This document shows, in pieces, positions 1-6,298 of a stretch of 7,055 nucleotides of DNA. Where the stretch lies: the NCBI GenBank assembly GCA_945949375.1, contig CAMFEN010000054.1:1-7055 (forward strand). Reading direction: 5' to 3'. Position numbers and translations under genes: made by a program. Below the pieces are notes generated by a model. The model was not told where the DNA came from. It searched no databases and worked only from the letters and a program-made list of their open reading frames with translations. The DNA comes from an uncultured Bacteroidales bacterium. GTDB lineage: Bacteria > Bacteroidota > Bacteroidia > Bacteroidales > Paludibacteraceae. The number at the start of each line of letters is the position of its first letter. Positions within the stretch are counted from its first letter, which is position 1.

Positions 1-401
1 GCAAATGCACCGGCGTCGAGGTTACCCATAGGCTCCGCCATATACGCCACAGCGAAATAATGCACTACGCAGGGCAGCAAAGCAATCAGCATGAGCAACC
101 ACGCGGCAAAGAACTTACCCGAGACTAATCGCCAAACAGGCACCCGCTTGCTGCGCAGCAAGTCCCACATACCCGAGTTGCGCTCCTCGGCAAACAGCCG
201 CATGGTCAGCGCGGGGCAGAGCAACATCAGTAGCCAAGGCGACAACTGAAACAAGCCATCCACCTGCGCATAGCCAGACTCCACGATATTCCACTCCCCG
301 GGAATAACCCACAAAAAGAGGCTAATCGCCAGCAAGTAAAGCCCGATTACGATATACGCAATGGGTGTAGAGAAATAGTATGCCAATTCCTTGCGAAACA
401 C
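1..401 (-). CDS. gldF: GldF-type ABC transporter permease, 5' part only
   Basis: This is the first 133 codons of an integral membrane ABC-2 permease; the gene runs off the low-coordinate edge. It was read directly from the reverse complement. The N-terminus (FRKELAYYFSTPIAYIVIG) leads into a hydrophobic segment at about residues 14-33. Next come WVIPGEWNI and GYA near residues 31-45, then LFQLSPWLLMLLCPALTMR and FAEER around 50-74, and another membrane segment from about 97. The order of PG.(W/F)NI, GYA, LxPW and PA(L/I)TMR..(A/S)EE is typical of GldF, which with GldG and the ATPase GldA forms an ABC transporter linked to gliding and secretion in Bacteroidota. Many non-gliding Bacteroidales also keep it. 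The start used is a GTG at 401, because no ATG exists between the in-frame stop at 431-429 and the conserved region. An in-frame ATA at 428-426 is discussed as a finding. A generic ABC-2 permease is the alternative. Confidence 0.75.
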   Translation of the reverse strand, partial: MFRKELAYYFSTPIAYIVIGLYLLAISLFLWVIPGEWNIVESGYAQVDGLFQLSPWLLMLLCPALTMRLFAEERNSGMWDLLRSKRVPVWRLVSGKFFAAWLLMLIALLPCVVHYFAVAYMAEPMGNLDAGAF

Positions 402-433
402 GATAGTATATAGATTAGAGAACTTTATTTACT

Positions 434-453
434 CTCCCCCTTCGTAGGGGGAG
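434..453. repeat. GC-rich hairpin of dispersed intergenic-repeat type, between nupG and gldF
   Basis: A perfect 7-bp inverted repeat (CTCCCCC at 434-440 and GGGGGAG at 447-453) has a 6-base loop TTCGTA and is followed by a G-rich run to 463. It begins 16 bp past the nupG stop and sits just before the gldF start. Neither strand has a T-tract after the stem, so it is not a canonical intrinsic terminator, though it could attenuate or stabilise mRNA ends. From memory, C5/G5 hairpins of this style recur between genes in Bacteroidales genomes. That is recollection, not something this window shows, since only one copy is here. Confidence 0.45.
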
Positions 454-468
454 TGGGAGGGGGTCCTA

Positions 469-1743
469 TTATTTCTCCGTCTTAGGGAATATCGCCCAGA
501 AAGCAAGAGCAACAACAAGTGCAAAACCTGCGAAGATATACCAGCTCATCTGCCATCCAGACCAAGTGGCGATAGCACCTGCATTCACAACCTCCTCTGC
601 ATAAACGAAGTGGTTCACGATGCCTTGTGCTGCCAGTGTGCCGATAGTAGCGCCAAAGCCGTTGGTCATCATCACGAACAATCCTTGTGCCGAAGAGCGC
701 AGTTCCTTGCGAGCCTCTTTGTCCACAAACAGTGAGCCGGAGATGTTGAAGAAGTCAAATGCAAAGCCATAGACAATGCAACTCAGCACGAACAGCAGCA
801 CATTCGGGAACGAAGGATTGCCAGCGCCAAACAAACCGAAACGCAACACCCACGCGAACATTGAGAGCAGCATCACCGTCTTGATACCAAACCGCTTGAG
901 GAAGAAAGGAATGAACAAGATACATACCGCTTCGCATATCTGCGAGATGGAAATCAGCAGGTTAGGGTGCTGCACGGCAAAGGTCTCCGTGAAATCGGGA
1001 ATGTTCTTAAAACTATCTAAGAAGGGATTCGCATAGCCGTTGGTTACCTGCAAGCACATACCCAGCAACATACTGAATACAAAGAAAATCGCCATCTTCT
1101 TCTCTTTGAAGAGCGCGAAGGCTTCCAACCCCATGGCTTCCACCCAACTCTGTTTCTGCTCGGGCTTGCCTTTCACAGGGCATGCCGGCAGCGACAGTGC
1201 GTAGAATGCCAGCAGGATACTCAGTCCGCCACTGACGGCAAACTGCAAACTCGTGGCTTGCAGTCCGCACAAGTCCACTACCCACATTGTAGCAATGAAT
1301 CCCACAGTCCCCAACACGCGGATAGGCGGGAAATCTTTCACCGTATCCAGCCCTGCCACATCCAAGGCGTTGTAAGCCACTGAGTTGCTCAGCGCCAGCG
1401 TCGGCATGAAGAACGCTACCGACAGGGTATAGAGCGTGAAGAGCGGAGCGAACAATACCGCCTCGCCGGCTATCAGTCCGTAGATGCTCGCGCTAATCAT
1501 GAACGCACCGGCTATGAAATGGCAGAGACTGAGTGCTTTCTGTGCGGGTATCCAGCGGTCGGCAATGATACCGAACAGCGCCGGCATAAACAGGCTGACG
1601 ATACCCTGCACCGAGTAGAACCAACCGATATTCGTTCCCATACCATGGTTAGCCAGATAGTTACCCATGCTTGTCAGATACGCTCCCCAAACGGCAAACT
1701 CGAGGAAGTTCATTAGCATTAGCCGTAGTTTCATGTGTTTCAT
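469..1743 (-). CDS. nupG: Nucleoside:H+ symporter, NupG family (MFS)
   Basis: This 424-residue inner-membrane transporter is predicted to import nucleosides with protons. The length matches E. coli NupG (418 aa), and blocks align along the whole protein: FMPALFGIIADRW at 52-64, MPTLALSNSVAYNAL at 113-127, DFPPIR.LGTVGFI at 137-150, LEAFALFKEKKMAIFFVFSM at 206-225, SISQICE at 265-271, FDFFNISGSLFVDKE at 329-343 and SAQGLFVMMTNGFG at 351-364. Twelve membrane segments are plausible, with the central cytoplasmic loop at about 186-215. The first ATG (1743) is used; the ATG at 1734 (residue 4) aligns about as well with known N-termini. No clear ribosome binding site or Bacteroides-type promoter is visible in the 203 bp upstream, but that spacer carries direct repeats that could be regulatory. 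Downstream is a GC-rich hairpin, then gldF, with no functional link between them. Substrate specificity (nucleoside versus xanthosine) cannot be read from sequence. Confidence 0.92.
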   Translation of the reverse strand: MKHMKLRLMLMNFLEFAVWGAYLTSMGNYLANHGMGTNIGWFYSVQGIVSLFMPALFGIIADRWIPAQKALSLCHFIAGAFMISASIYGLIAGEAVLFAPLFTLYTLSVAFFMPTLALSNSVAYNALDVAGLDTVKDFPPIRVLGTVGFIATMWVVDLCGLQATSLQFAVSGGLSILLAFYALSLPACPVKGKPEQKQSWVEAMGLEAFALFKEKKMAIFFVFSMLLGMCLQVTNGYANPFLDSFKNIPDFTETFAVQHPNLLISISQICEAVCILFIPFFLKRFGIKTVMLLSMFAWVLRFGLFGAGNPSFPNVLLFVLSCIVYGFAFDFFNISGSLFVDKEARKELRSSAQGLFVMMTNGFGATIGTLAAQGIVNHFVYAEEVVNAGAIATWSGWQMSWYIFAGFALVVALAFWAIFPKTEK

Positions 1744-1798
1744 AGTGTATGTATTTTTCGTTCTTTACGTAGTTTTCGTTACATATTCTCGTTCCGAA

Positions 1799-1828
1799 AT
1801 GGCGGTTACGGACATGGCGGTTGCGGAA
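1799..1828. repeat. Two tandem 15-bp repeats upstream of nupG
   Basis: ATGGCGGTTACGGAC (1799-1813) is followed directly by ATGGCGGTTGCGGAA (1814-1828), matching at 13 of 15 positions. The pair is enclosed by a 6-bp inverted repeat, GTTCCG at 1791-1796 and CGGAAC at 1824-1829. It lies in the non-coding spacer about 55-85 bp upstream of the nupG start. It could be a protein-binding site or a duplication relic; no known operator was recognised. Confidence 0.4.
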
Positions 1829-1868
1829 CTATTGAAGTGCTGCGGTGATGGTTATTGCGTTTCCGGTA

Positions 1869-1901
1869 ATAATTAACGGATAATTACACGATAATTAATG
1901 T
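1869..1901. repeat. Three tandem 11-bp AT-rich direct repeats upstream of nupG
   Basis: The units ATAATTAACGG (1869-1879), ATAATTACACG (1880-1890) and ATAATTAATGT (1891-1901) share the core ATAATTA at exact 11-bp spacing, about one helical turn. A fourth ATAATTA core sits off-phase at 1919-1925. The array lies between the prfC stop (1947) and the nupG start (1743), about 125-160 bp upstream of nupG. Same-face phasing suits cooperative protein binding or an UP-like AT element. This is inference, and no regulator family was identified. Confidence 0.5.
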
Positions 1902-1946
1902 TAAAAGTTTCTTTCGCAATAATTATATGTTTTCATTATATGAGCG

Positions 1947-3595
1947 TCAGAACTCGCTGGTGAAGTGGAACTTGATATGCTTGTAGTCGTTCTGCGCCAT
2001 TTGCAGCACATAGGCGCTGTCTGCCATGAATACATCGCGACCGTCTTTGTCGAACGCCATATACTGTGCCTTGCGCTTCTTGAACATCTCCAGCTCTGCC
2101 TCGTCGTCGCTCTCTATCCAGCAGGCTTTGTACATCTGCAGCGGCTCCCAGCGGCATTTCGCGTTGTACTCATGCTCCAAGCGGTACTGTATCACCTCAA
2201 ACTGCAACTGCCCCACGGTGCCGATTATCTTGCGCCCATTCATCTGGCTGACAAAGAGTTGCGCCACCCCCTCGTCCATCAGTTGGTTCACGCCCTTGTC
2301 GAGTTGTTTCTGCTTCATGGGATCGGCGTTCTCTATGTACTTGAACATCTCCGGCGAGAAGGAGGGAAGTCCCTTGAAATGCAGTTCCTCGCCTGCCGTC
2401 AGGGTGTCGCCTATCTTGAAGTTGCCGGTATCGGGCAGACCGATGATATCGCCTGCGAATGCCTCATCCACCGTCTCTTTGCGCTGCGCCATAAAGCAGG
2501 TAGGCGAGGAGAAGCGCATCTGCTGGTTCTTGCGCACATGTTTGTAATATGTGTTGCGCTCAAACTTCCCGCTACATATCTTAAAGAACGCAATGCACGA
2601 ACGATGGTTGGGGTCCATGTTCGCGTGTATCTTAAAGCAGAAGCCTGTGAACTTATCTTCCATCGGCTCCACTTTCCTCTCCATGGCTTCCACGGGGAGC
2701 GGCGAGGGGGCAATGCGCACGAAGCACTCTAATAACTCCTTCACGCCGAAGGTGTTGAGTGCCGAGCCGAAGAAGACGGGCGCCAACTCACCTGCGAGGT
2801 AGTCCGCATGGGAGAAGGGGTTATACACGCCTTCTATCATCTCCAAGTCTTCTTGCAGTTTCTCTGCATCCTGCTCACCGATGAGTTCGGCTATCTGCGG
2901 GTCGTTCACATCGTCAAAACGCAGCGATTCCGTAACATGCGTCTTGTCGGGTTGGTAGAGGTCGAGAGTAGATTGGAAGATGTAGATTGGAAGATGTTGT
3001 ACACGCCCTTGAAGCGTTGTCCGCTGTTGATAGGCCAACTCAGCGGGCGCACATGAATACCCAACTCCTGCTCCACCTCGTCTAATAAGTCGAACGGGTC
3101 TTTTCCCTCGCGGTCCATCTTGTTGATAAAGACCATCACAGGGGTCTTGCGCATACGGCATACCTGCATCAATCGGCGCGTCTGCGTCTCCACACCCTTC
3201 GCAGCGTCTATCACAATAATCACGGAATCCACGGCAGTCAGCGTGCGGAAAGTGTCCTCTGCAAAGTCTTGGTGTCCGGGGGTATCAAGGATATTGATAT
3301 GATAGACTGTTTCACTGTCTGACTGATTTAGGGAGGATGTGGTAGTGTTCTGACACTTGTAGTCAAATCCCATGACGGAGGTAGCCACGGAGATTCCGCG
3401 CTGTTTCTCTATCTCCATCCAGTCGGAGGTAGCGGTCTTGCGTATCTTGTTCGACTTGACGGCACCTGCCACATGAATAGCCCCTCCGTAGAGAAGCAAT
3501 TTTTCCGTGAGTGTCGTCTTTCCCGCATCGGGGTGAGAGATAATGGCGAATGTCCGTCGCCTAAGTATTTCCTGTTGTTCGCTGGTTGATAGCAT
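1947..3595 (-). pseudogene. prfC: Peptide chain release factor 3 (RF3), frame broken by a 14-bp tandem duplication
   Basis: RF3 is a cytoplasmic translational GTPase that removes RF1/RF2 from the ribosome after termination. The start at 3595 gives MLSTSEQQEILRRRTFAIIS, followed by G1 HPDAGKTT (21-28), RGIS (66-69), G3 DTPGH (104-108), G4 NKMD (158-161) and SWP (186-188). The frame is then lost at residue about 205, where a 14-bp unit is present twice (2968-2995), and translation ends at 2906 after 229 residues. The other frame, from about 2981 to the stop at 1947, encodes the rest: STLDLYQPDK, LAGELAPVFFGSALNTFGV, EDKFTGFCFKIHANMDPNHR, DPMKQKQLDKGVNQLMDEG and VGQLQFEVIQYRLEHEYN, all RF3 domain II/III sequence. 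Removing one unit restores a 544-residue protein (E. coli RF3 is 529). A 16-residue Ser/Thr/Asn/Gln-rich insertion lies at about 81-97. The gene starts 2 bp after the GIY-YIG gene stop, so coupled translation is likely. Identity is certain; whether the break is real or an assembly error is open. Confidence 0.93.
2968..2995. repeat. Perfect 14-bp tandem duplication inside prfC
   Basis: GTAGATTGGAAGAT occurs at 2968-2981 and again at 2982-2995, and the match continues 2 bases into the flank. Fourteen is not a multiple of three, so the second copy shifts the reading frame of prfC. Deleting either copy joins the two frames as ...VYNIFQSTLDLYQPDK..., the expected continuous RF3 sequence. This is the signature of replication slippage or of a read or assembly artefact. 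Confidence 0.97.
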
Positions 3596-3597
3596 GT

Positions 3598-4263
3598 TTA
3601 TTCTATTGATTCTTTTTCTTTGCGTAAATCGGTAAGTTTCTTTCCTTTATAAGTGAAGTAAGCAGGTCCTTGATATGCACCGGAGGGGGTGCGTCTTTCT
3701 TCCGGCATAAATGTGCCTGTAAAAGTAGACAGTGAGAAAATCCTGTCTTGGTATTCTATATGATTGTCATCGGCTACCCGTACTTTTATCTTCGCAGGGA
3801 TAAACTCTAATTCCTCTCCTACTTGGATTTCTACCATAGAAAAACGGAAACTTGCTCGTGCTGGGTGTTTTGCCTTTTCTGAGTCTTTCTTTTCTCGTTT
3901 ACACTCTTGCTCTGGTACGAGGTTTCCTTTCTCATCAGGACGAAGAATAACGGCATCATCCAATGTAACAGAAATATCGCGTAAGATATCGAGTGCTTGA
4001 GCGGGTTGGATATTGAAGAACTCGCGTCCTTGTCGAATACGCAAATCGGTCAGTCTATCTATGGTCTTGTGTACCAAACGCTCTACCTCATTGTATTTTG
4101 TTGTTTGCAAAATAGCATATATATCGTATGGCAAAGGCACTGCCGTATTATCCAACTCTTTGGCGCGAACATCCACGGGGCGACTTGATTTACCAATCTT
4201 TACCCAATCCTCACGAAATGAAGGATTGGTCAAAATATAAACATATCCAACTTTATTCTCCAT
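3598..4263 (-). CDS. GIY-YIG nuclease-family protein (T5orf172/MUG113-like) with an additional C-terminal domain
   Basis: This 221-residue predicted soluble protein has an N-terminal GIY-YIG fold of the T5orf172 type (about 5-85): GYVYI at 6-10, VKIGKS at 21-26, Arg33 in RPVDVRAKEL, Glu61 and His65 in the EVERLVH helix, and Glu81 in GREFFNI. The family's expected motif and acidic residues are therefore present, so nuclease activity is possible but not shown. A charged Lys/Glu linker (about 118-136) leads to a second domain (about 138-214) with FRFSMVEIQVGEELEFIP, EYQDRIFSLS, GAYQGPAYFTYKGK and LTDLR. It loosely resembles RAMA-type domains found beside DNA-modification enzymes, but that match is tentative. 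The gene is visibly AT-richer than its neighbours: hand-counted 60-base lines give 33-47% G+C here against 50-62% in the protease and RF3 genes. It follows ridA by 30 bp and precedes prfC by 2 bp. Its biological role is unknown. Confidence 0.85.
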   Translation of the reverse strand: MENKVGYVYILTNPSFREDWVKIGKSSRPVDVRAKELDNTAVPLPYDIYAILQTTKYNEVERLVHKTIDRLTDLRIRQGREFFNIQPAQALDILRDISVTLDDAVILRPDEKGNLVPEQECKREKKDSEKAKHPARASFRFSMVEIQVGEELEFIPAKIKVRVADDNHIEYQDRIFSLSTFTGTFMPEERRTPSGAYQGPAYFTYKGKKLTDLRKEKESIE

Positions 4264-4293
4264 ATGAAAATGCTCTTTTGCTATGTAATGCTA

Positions 4294-4665
4294 CTACAAT
4301 ACAGCAACAATCTCTATCTCCACCAATCCTCCTTTGGGGAGTTGGGCGACGGCTACGGCAGAGCGGGCAGGGAAGGGGGCTTTGAAGAGGGTGGAGTATA
4401 CCTCATTCAGGGTGGCGAAGTTCGCCATGTCGGTGAGGAAGACCGTTGTCTTCACTACATGGCTTGCGTCCGTGCCTGCTGCCTCCAAGATGGCGGCTAC
4501 ATTCTTCACCGACTGCTCAGCCTGGCTGCGGAAGTCCGCACCTGCGAACTCGCCTGTCGTGGGGTCTATACCGAGTTGTCCGCTCGCAAAGAGCATGCCG
4601 TTGGCTACCACGGCTTGGCTGTATGCGCCTATTGCTGCCGGCGCATTGGGAGTGTTGATAATCAT
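4294..4665 (-). CDS. ridA: RidA family 2-iminobutanoate/2-iminopropanoate deaminase
   Basis: RidA hydrolyses reactive enamine/imine intermediates, released for example by threonine dehydratase or other PLP enzymes, to 2-oxo acids. It protects PLP enzymes from damage in the cytoplasm and works as a homotrimer. The 123-residue length suits the family (E. coli 128). Visible landmarks are AIGAYSQAV (Tyr15), LFASGQLGIDP, the PARSAVAVAQLPKG signature with the substrate carboxylate-binding Arg101, and the catalytic-site Glu116 in LVEIEIVAVL. The Cys next to the Arg in E. coli RidA (Cys107) is Ala103 here, as in many active homologues. The start at 4665 gives MIINTPNAPAAIGAYSQ, the expected N-terminus. 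The GIY-YIG gene begins 30 bp downstream and may be co-transcribed. No strong Bacteroides-type promoter was found upstream; the closest is a one-mismatch TTACTTTG at 4863-4856, without a clear upstream TTTG. Confidence 0.95.
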   Translation of the reverse strand: MIINTPNAPAAIGAYSQAVVANGMLFASGQLGIDPTTGEFAGADFRSQAEQSVKNVAAILEAAGTDASHVVKTTVFLTDMANFATLNEVYSTLFKAPFPARSAVAVAQLPKGGLVEIEIVAVL

Positions 4666-4900
4666 GTCAAGTATGAGTTATTAAAAAGATTAGTAATAAG
4701 AAAGATTAGAAATGTGGTTACTATTTACTCTCTTTCCCTCTGCACTTCCGTCAAAATCCTTCTGAATCTCTGCGCGGCGTAGCCGTGCAAGGAGTTTGAT
4801 TATTTACCTGCTCGCTATCGCTCGCGAGATTATCAAGGATTATTACAGAGCCTATCAAAGTAACCTCATGAGAGTCGATCTCAATGGCGGGGTGGGTCCC
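4666..4900. other. Non-coding spacer between the protease gene and ridA, with several hairpins
   Basis: No credible gene lies in these 235 bases. Inverted repeats seen are: 4771-4778/4782-4789 (8-bp stem with one G-T pair, GTA loop); 4811-4815/4824-4828 (CTCGC/GCGAG, 8-base loop); and 4867-4873/4879-4886 (CATGAGA/TCTCAATG, one bulge, 5-base loop). The last lies 15 bp past the protease stop and could slow transcription, but it lacks a T-tract. The 11-mer TATTTACTCTC at 4722-4732 also occurs at 426-436 beside the gldF start. The density of small stems suggests dispersed-repeat debris rather than a single functional element. Confidence 0.4.
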
Positions 4901-6127
4901 CTATTTTATTCCAAGACGCTTCCGTATATCCTTCGGCAGGGCATCTTTGTGGAGGAGCACATCGTTGGTCTTGTACTGCATGAACGCCTCCGACACATAC
5001 CAGATACCTTTGTAGTCGCTTTTCTGCGTGCCCCAAGAGTTCTTCACCATGTAGTAGCGCTTGCCGTTTTGGTCTTTCGCCACGCCAAAAATCTGCATGC
5101 CGTGGTCATCGGTGTTCTCCCACGAGTCGAATGCCTGTTGCCGCATCTCTTGCGTGATAACCATCTCCGGCAGCGGTTTCTTGGTCAACTCCTCGCGCTT
5201 ATCCGATTCCGACAGCCCGAGCCAGTGCGCCATGTCCGAACCCGTGAGGTCGGCTCCCTTGTCGGCATCGGGCATCACGCCGATACCCTTTCGAGTGAAG
5301 CCCACCTCCGACACATCTGCGCCCCAAGCCAGCGTGTAGCCCTGCGCCAACGCATAGTCAATGATACGCATCATGTCCTCCATCGGCACATTGTACATCT
5401 GGTCCATGCGCCAGTTGTCGGGCACCTCGAGCGCGAACTGTGTGTAGAAAGGATGGTGGGTGTATGAGGTAATGCTCACATAATCATCGGCATTCAGCCC
5501 GAGGGATGCCGCAAACGAAAGCGGGGTGTACTCTTTGCCCTGATAGGTGAAGGTCTCGGGGCAAGTGCCGAGGTAAGTGTCGTAGATGGCTTGCAGCCCT
5601 TTCTTCCACACGGGCGTCAGTTTCTTCAGCCGCCCGTTGGTGAGCGCACTCACATAGCCTTCTGCCAGCGCGTCCAACTCGTTGTGCACGGGCAGCGTGT
5701 CGCCCGCCGTAGCACCATATTGTATGCCAGGCATTGCCTCCTGCGGCACCAACCCGTAGTTCTTCAAGCAGTAAATCACATCGTATGCCGACCCGCCCGG
5801 GGCAAACTCCGTAGAGCCGTACATGCGCACCACGTACTCAGCGCGGTCCATCATCGTGTGGTGTACCACGAACATCTCGCTCAGGTCGTACTCGCCTTTG
5901 CCCATGCGCAGCAACTCGCTCTCGAGGAAGCCGATAGTGGAGAAACTCCAGCAGGTGCTGCTGCGGTGTTGGTTCTTCACAGGCGTGATACCCACGCTGT
6001 CCACGGTAGTAAACACAAAGCCTTCCGGCACGGAGTCTGCCGCCACAACGGCGCTATCCTGTTGCGCAAACAGCGTCATCGGCAACGCAAAAGCGCAAAG
6101 AATAGAGATAATAGTCTGTTTTTTCAT
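4901..6127 (-). CDS. Secreted C1B papain-like cysteine peptidase (bleomycin hydrolase/aminopeptidase C type)
   Basis: This 408-residue predicted exported thiol protease of the bleomycin hydrolase/PepC group probably trims peptides in the periplasm or outside the cell. The start chosen is 6127, giving MKKQTIISILCAFALPMTLF followed by AQQD: a short basic n-region, a hydrophobic core and a likely signal peptidase I site after LFA. An in-frame ATG at 6157 would add ten residues ahead of the signal and is less likely. Catalytic residues, in this numbering, are Gln53 (oxyanion hole) and Cys59 in VKNQHRSSTCWSFSTIGFLE, His342 in DDHGMQIFG and Asn363 in MVKNSWG. GPGGSAYD-like sequence (APGGSAYDVI) after the active-site helix and the large insert between Cys and His are typical of C1B enzymes, not papain itself. 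A Bacteroides-type promoter lies upstream, with about 75 bases of leader. The gene looks intact and stands alone: it is preceded by a terminator and followed by a 235-bp spacer. Confidence 0.9.
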   Translation of the reverse strand: MKKQTIISILCAFALPMTLFAQQDSAVVAADSVPEGFVFTTVDSVGITPVKNQHRSSTCWSFSTIGFLESELLRMGKGEYDLSEMFVVHHTMMDRAEYVVRMYGSTEFAPGGSAYDVIYCLKNYGLVPQEAMPGIQYGATAGDTLPVHNELDALAEGYVSALTNGRLKKLTPVWKKGLQAIYDTYLGTCPETFTYQGKEYTPLSFAASLGLNADDYVSITSYTHHPFYTQFALEVPDNWRMDQMYNVPMEDMMRIIDYALAQGYTLAWGADVSEVGFTRKGIGVMPDADKGADLTGSDMAHWLGLSESDKREELTKKPLPEMVITQEMRQQAFDSWENTDDHGMQIFGVAKDQNGKRYYMVKNSWGTQKSDYKGIWYVSEAFMQYKTNDVLLHKDALPKDIRKRLGIK

Positions 6128-6209
6128 AATAATCAGTTTTATTGTCTGTTTTTGCAACGATGCGTGAGTAATGTTTGTAACATACTATATTCGATGTCAA
6201 ATTCCGCCG

Positions 6210-6241
6210 CAAAGGTACAAAAAAAAAGCGAGATACGCAAA
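6210..6241 (-). promoter_or_regulatory. Bacteroides-type sigma-ABfr promoter for the C1B peptidase gene
   Basis: On the minus strand, TTTG (6241-6238) is followed after exactly 20 bases by TACCTTTG (6217-6210), a perfect fit to the Bacteroidota consensus TTTG-N19-21-TAnnTTTG. Transcription would start near 6203, giving a leader of about 75 bases before the ATG at 6127. A T-run fills much of the spacer, and the sequence just upstream is AT-rich. Confidence 0.85.
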
Positions 6242-6298
6242 TAAAGTCGCAAAAACTGATTTTTTTTGATATTATCGCGTAAGAAACAACATAGTAAC

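Noticed and set aside
1799..1925. CRISPR array or phage attachment site in the prfC-nupG spacer
   Set aside because: The repeats are adjacent 11-bp and 15-bp units without spacers, and there is no integrase, tRNA or other mobile gene nearby.
1965..2732. Long plus-strand open frame (255 codons) opposite prfC
   Set aside because: It lies wholly within conserved RF3 sequence on the other strand and its translation is Leu/His/Val-rich with no recognisable domain, as expected for an antisense shadow.
2968..2995. Programmed ribosomal frameshifting in prfC
   Set aside because: There is no slippery heptamer or downstream structure, and the frame change coincides exactly with a perfect tandem duplication, which explains it fully. 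Programmed frameshifting is known for prfB, not prfC.
1936..3161. Treating the 3' part of prfC as a separate gene starting at the ATG at 3161
   Set aside because: From 3161 to about 2995 that frame encodes unrelated sequence overlapping the true RF3 G domain; RF3 homology begins only at the 14-bp duplication, so it is the second half of one broken gene.
4264..4782. Plus-strand open frame of 172 codons opposite ridA
   Set aside because: It covers the whole ridA gene antisense, and the RidA reading has every family signature.
4811..4828. Intrinsic terminator for the protease gene
   Set aside because: The CTCGC/GCGAG stem is short and has no following T-tract on either strand.
4796..5467. Plus-strand open frame of 223 codons across the protease 3' end
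   Set aside because: It overlaps the strongly supported C1B peptidase, including the catalytic His/Asn region, and its Arg/His/Val-rich product matches no family I know.
5591..6244. Plus-strand open frame of 217 codons opposite the protease 5' half
   Set aside because: It runs through the active-site Cys region and the promoter of the peptidase gene; its composition is shadow-like.
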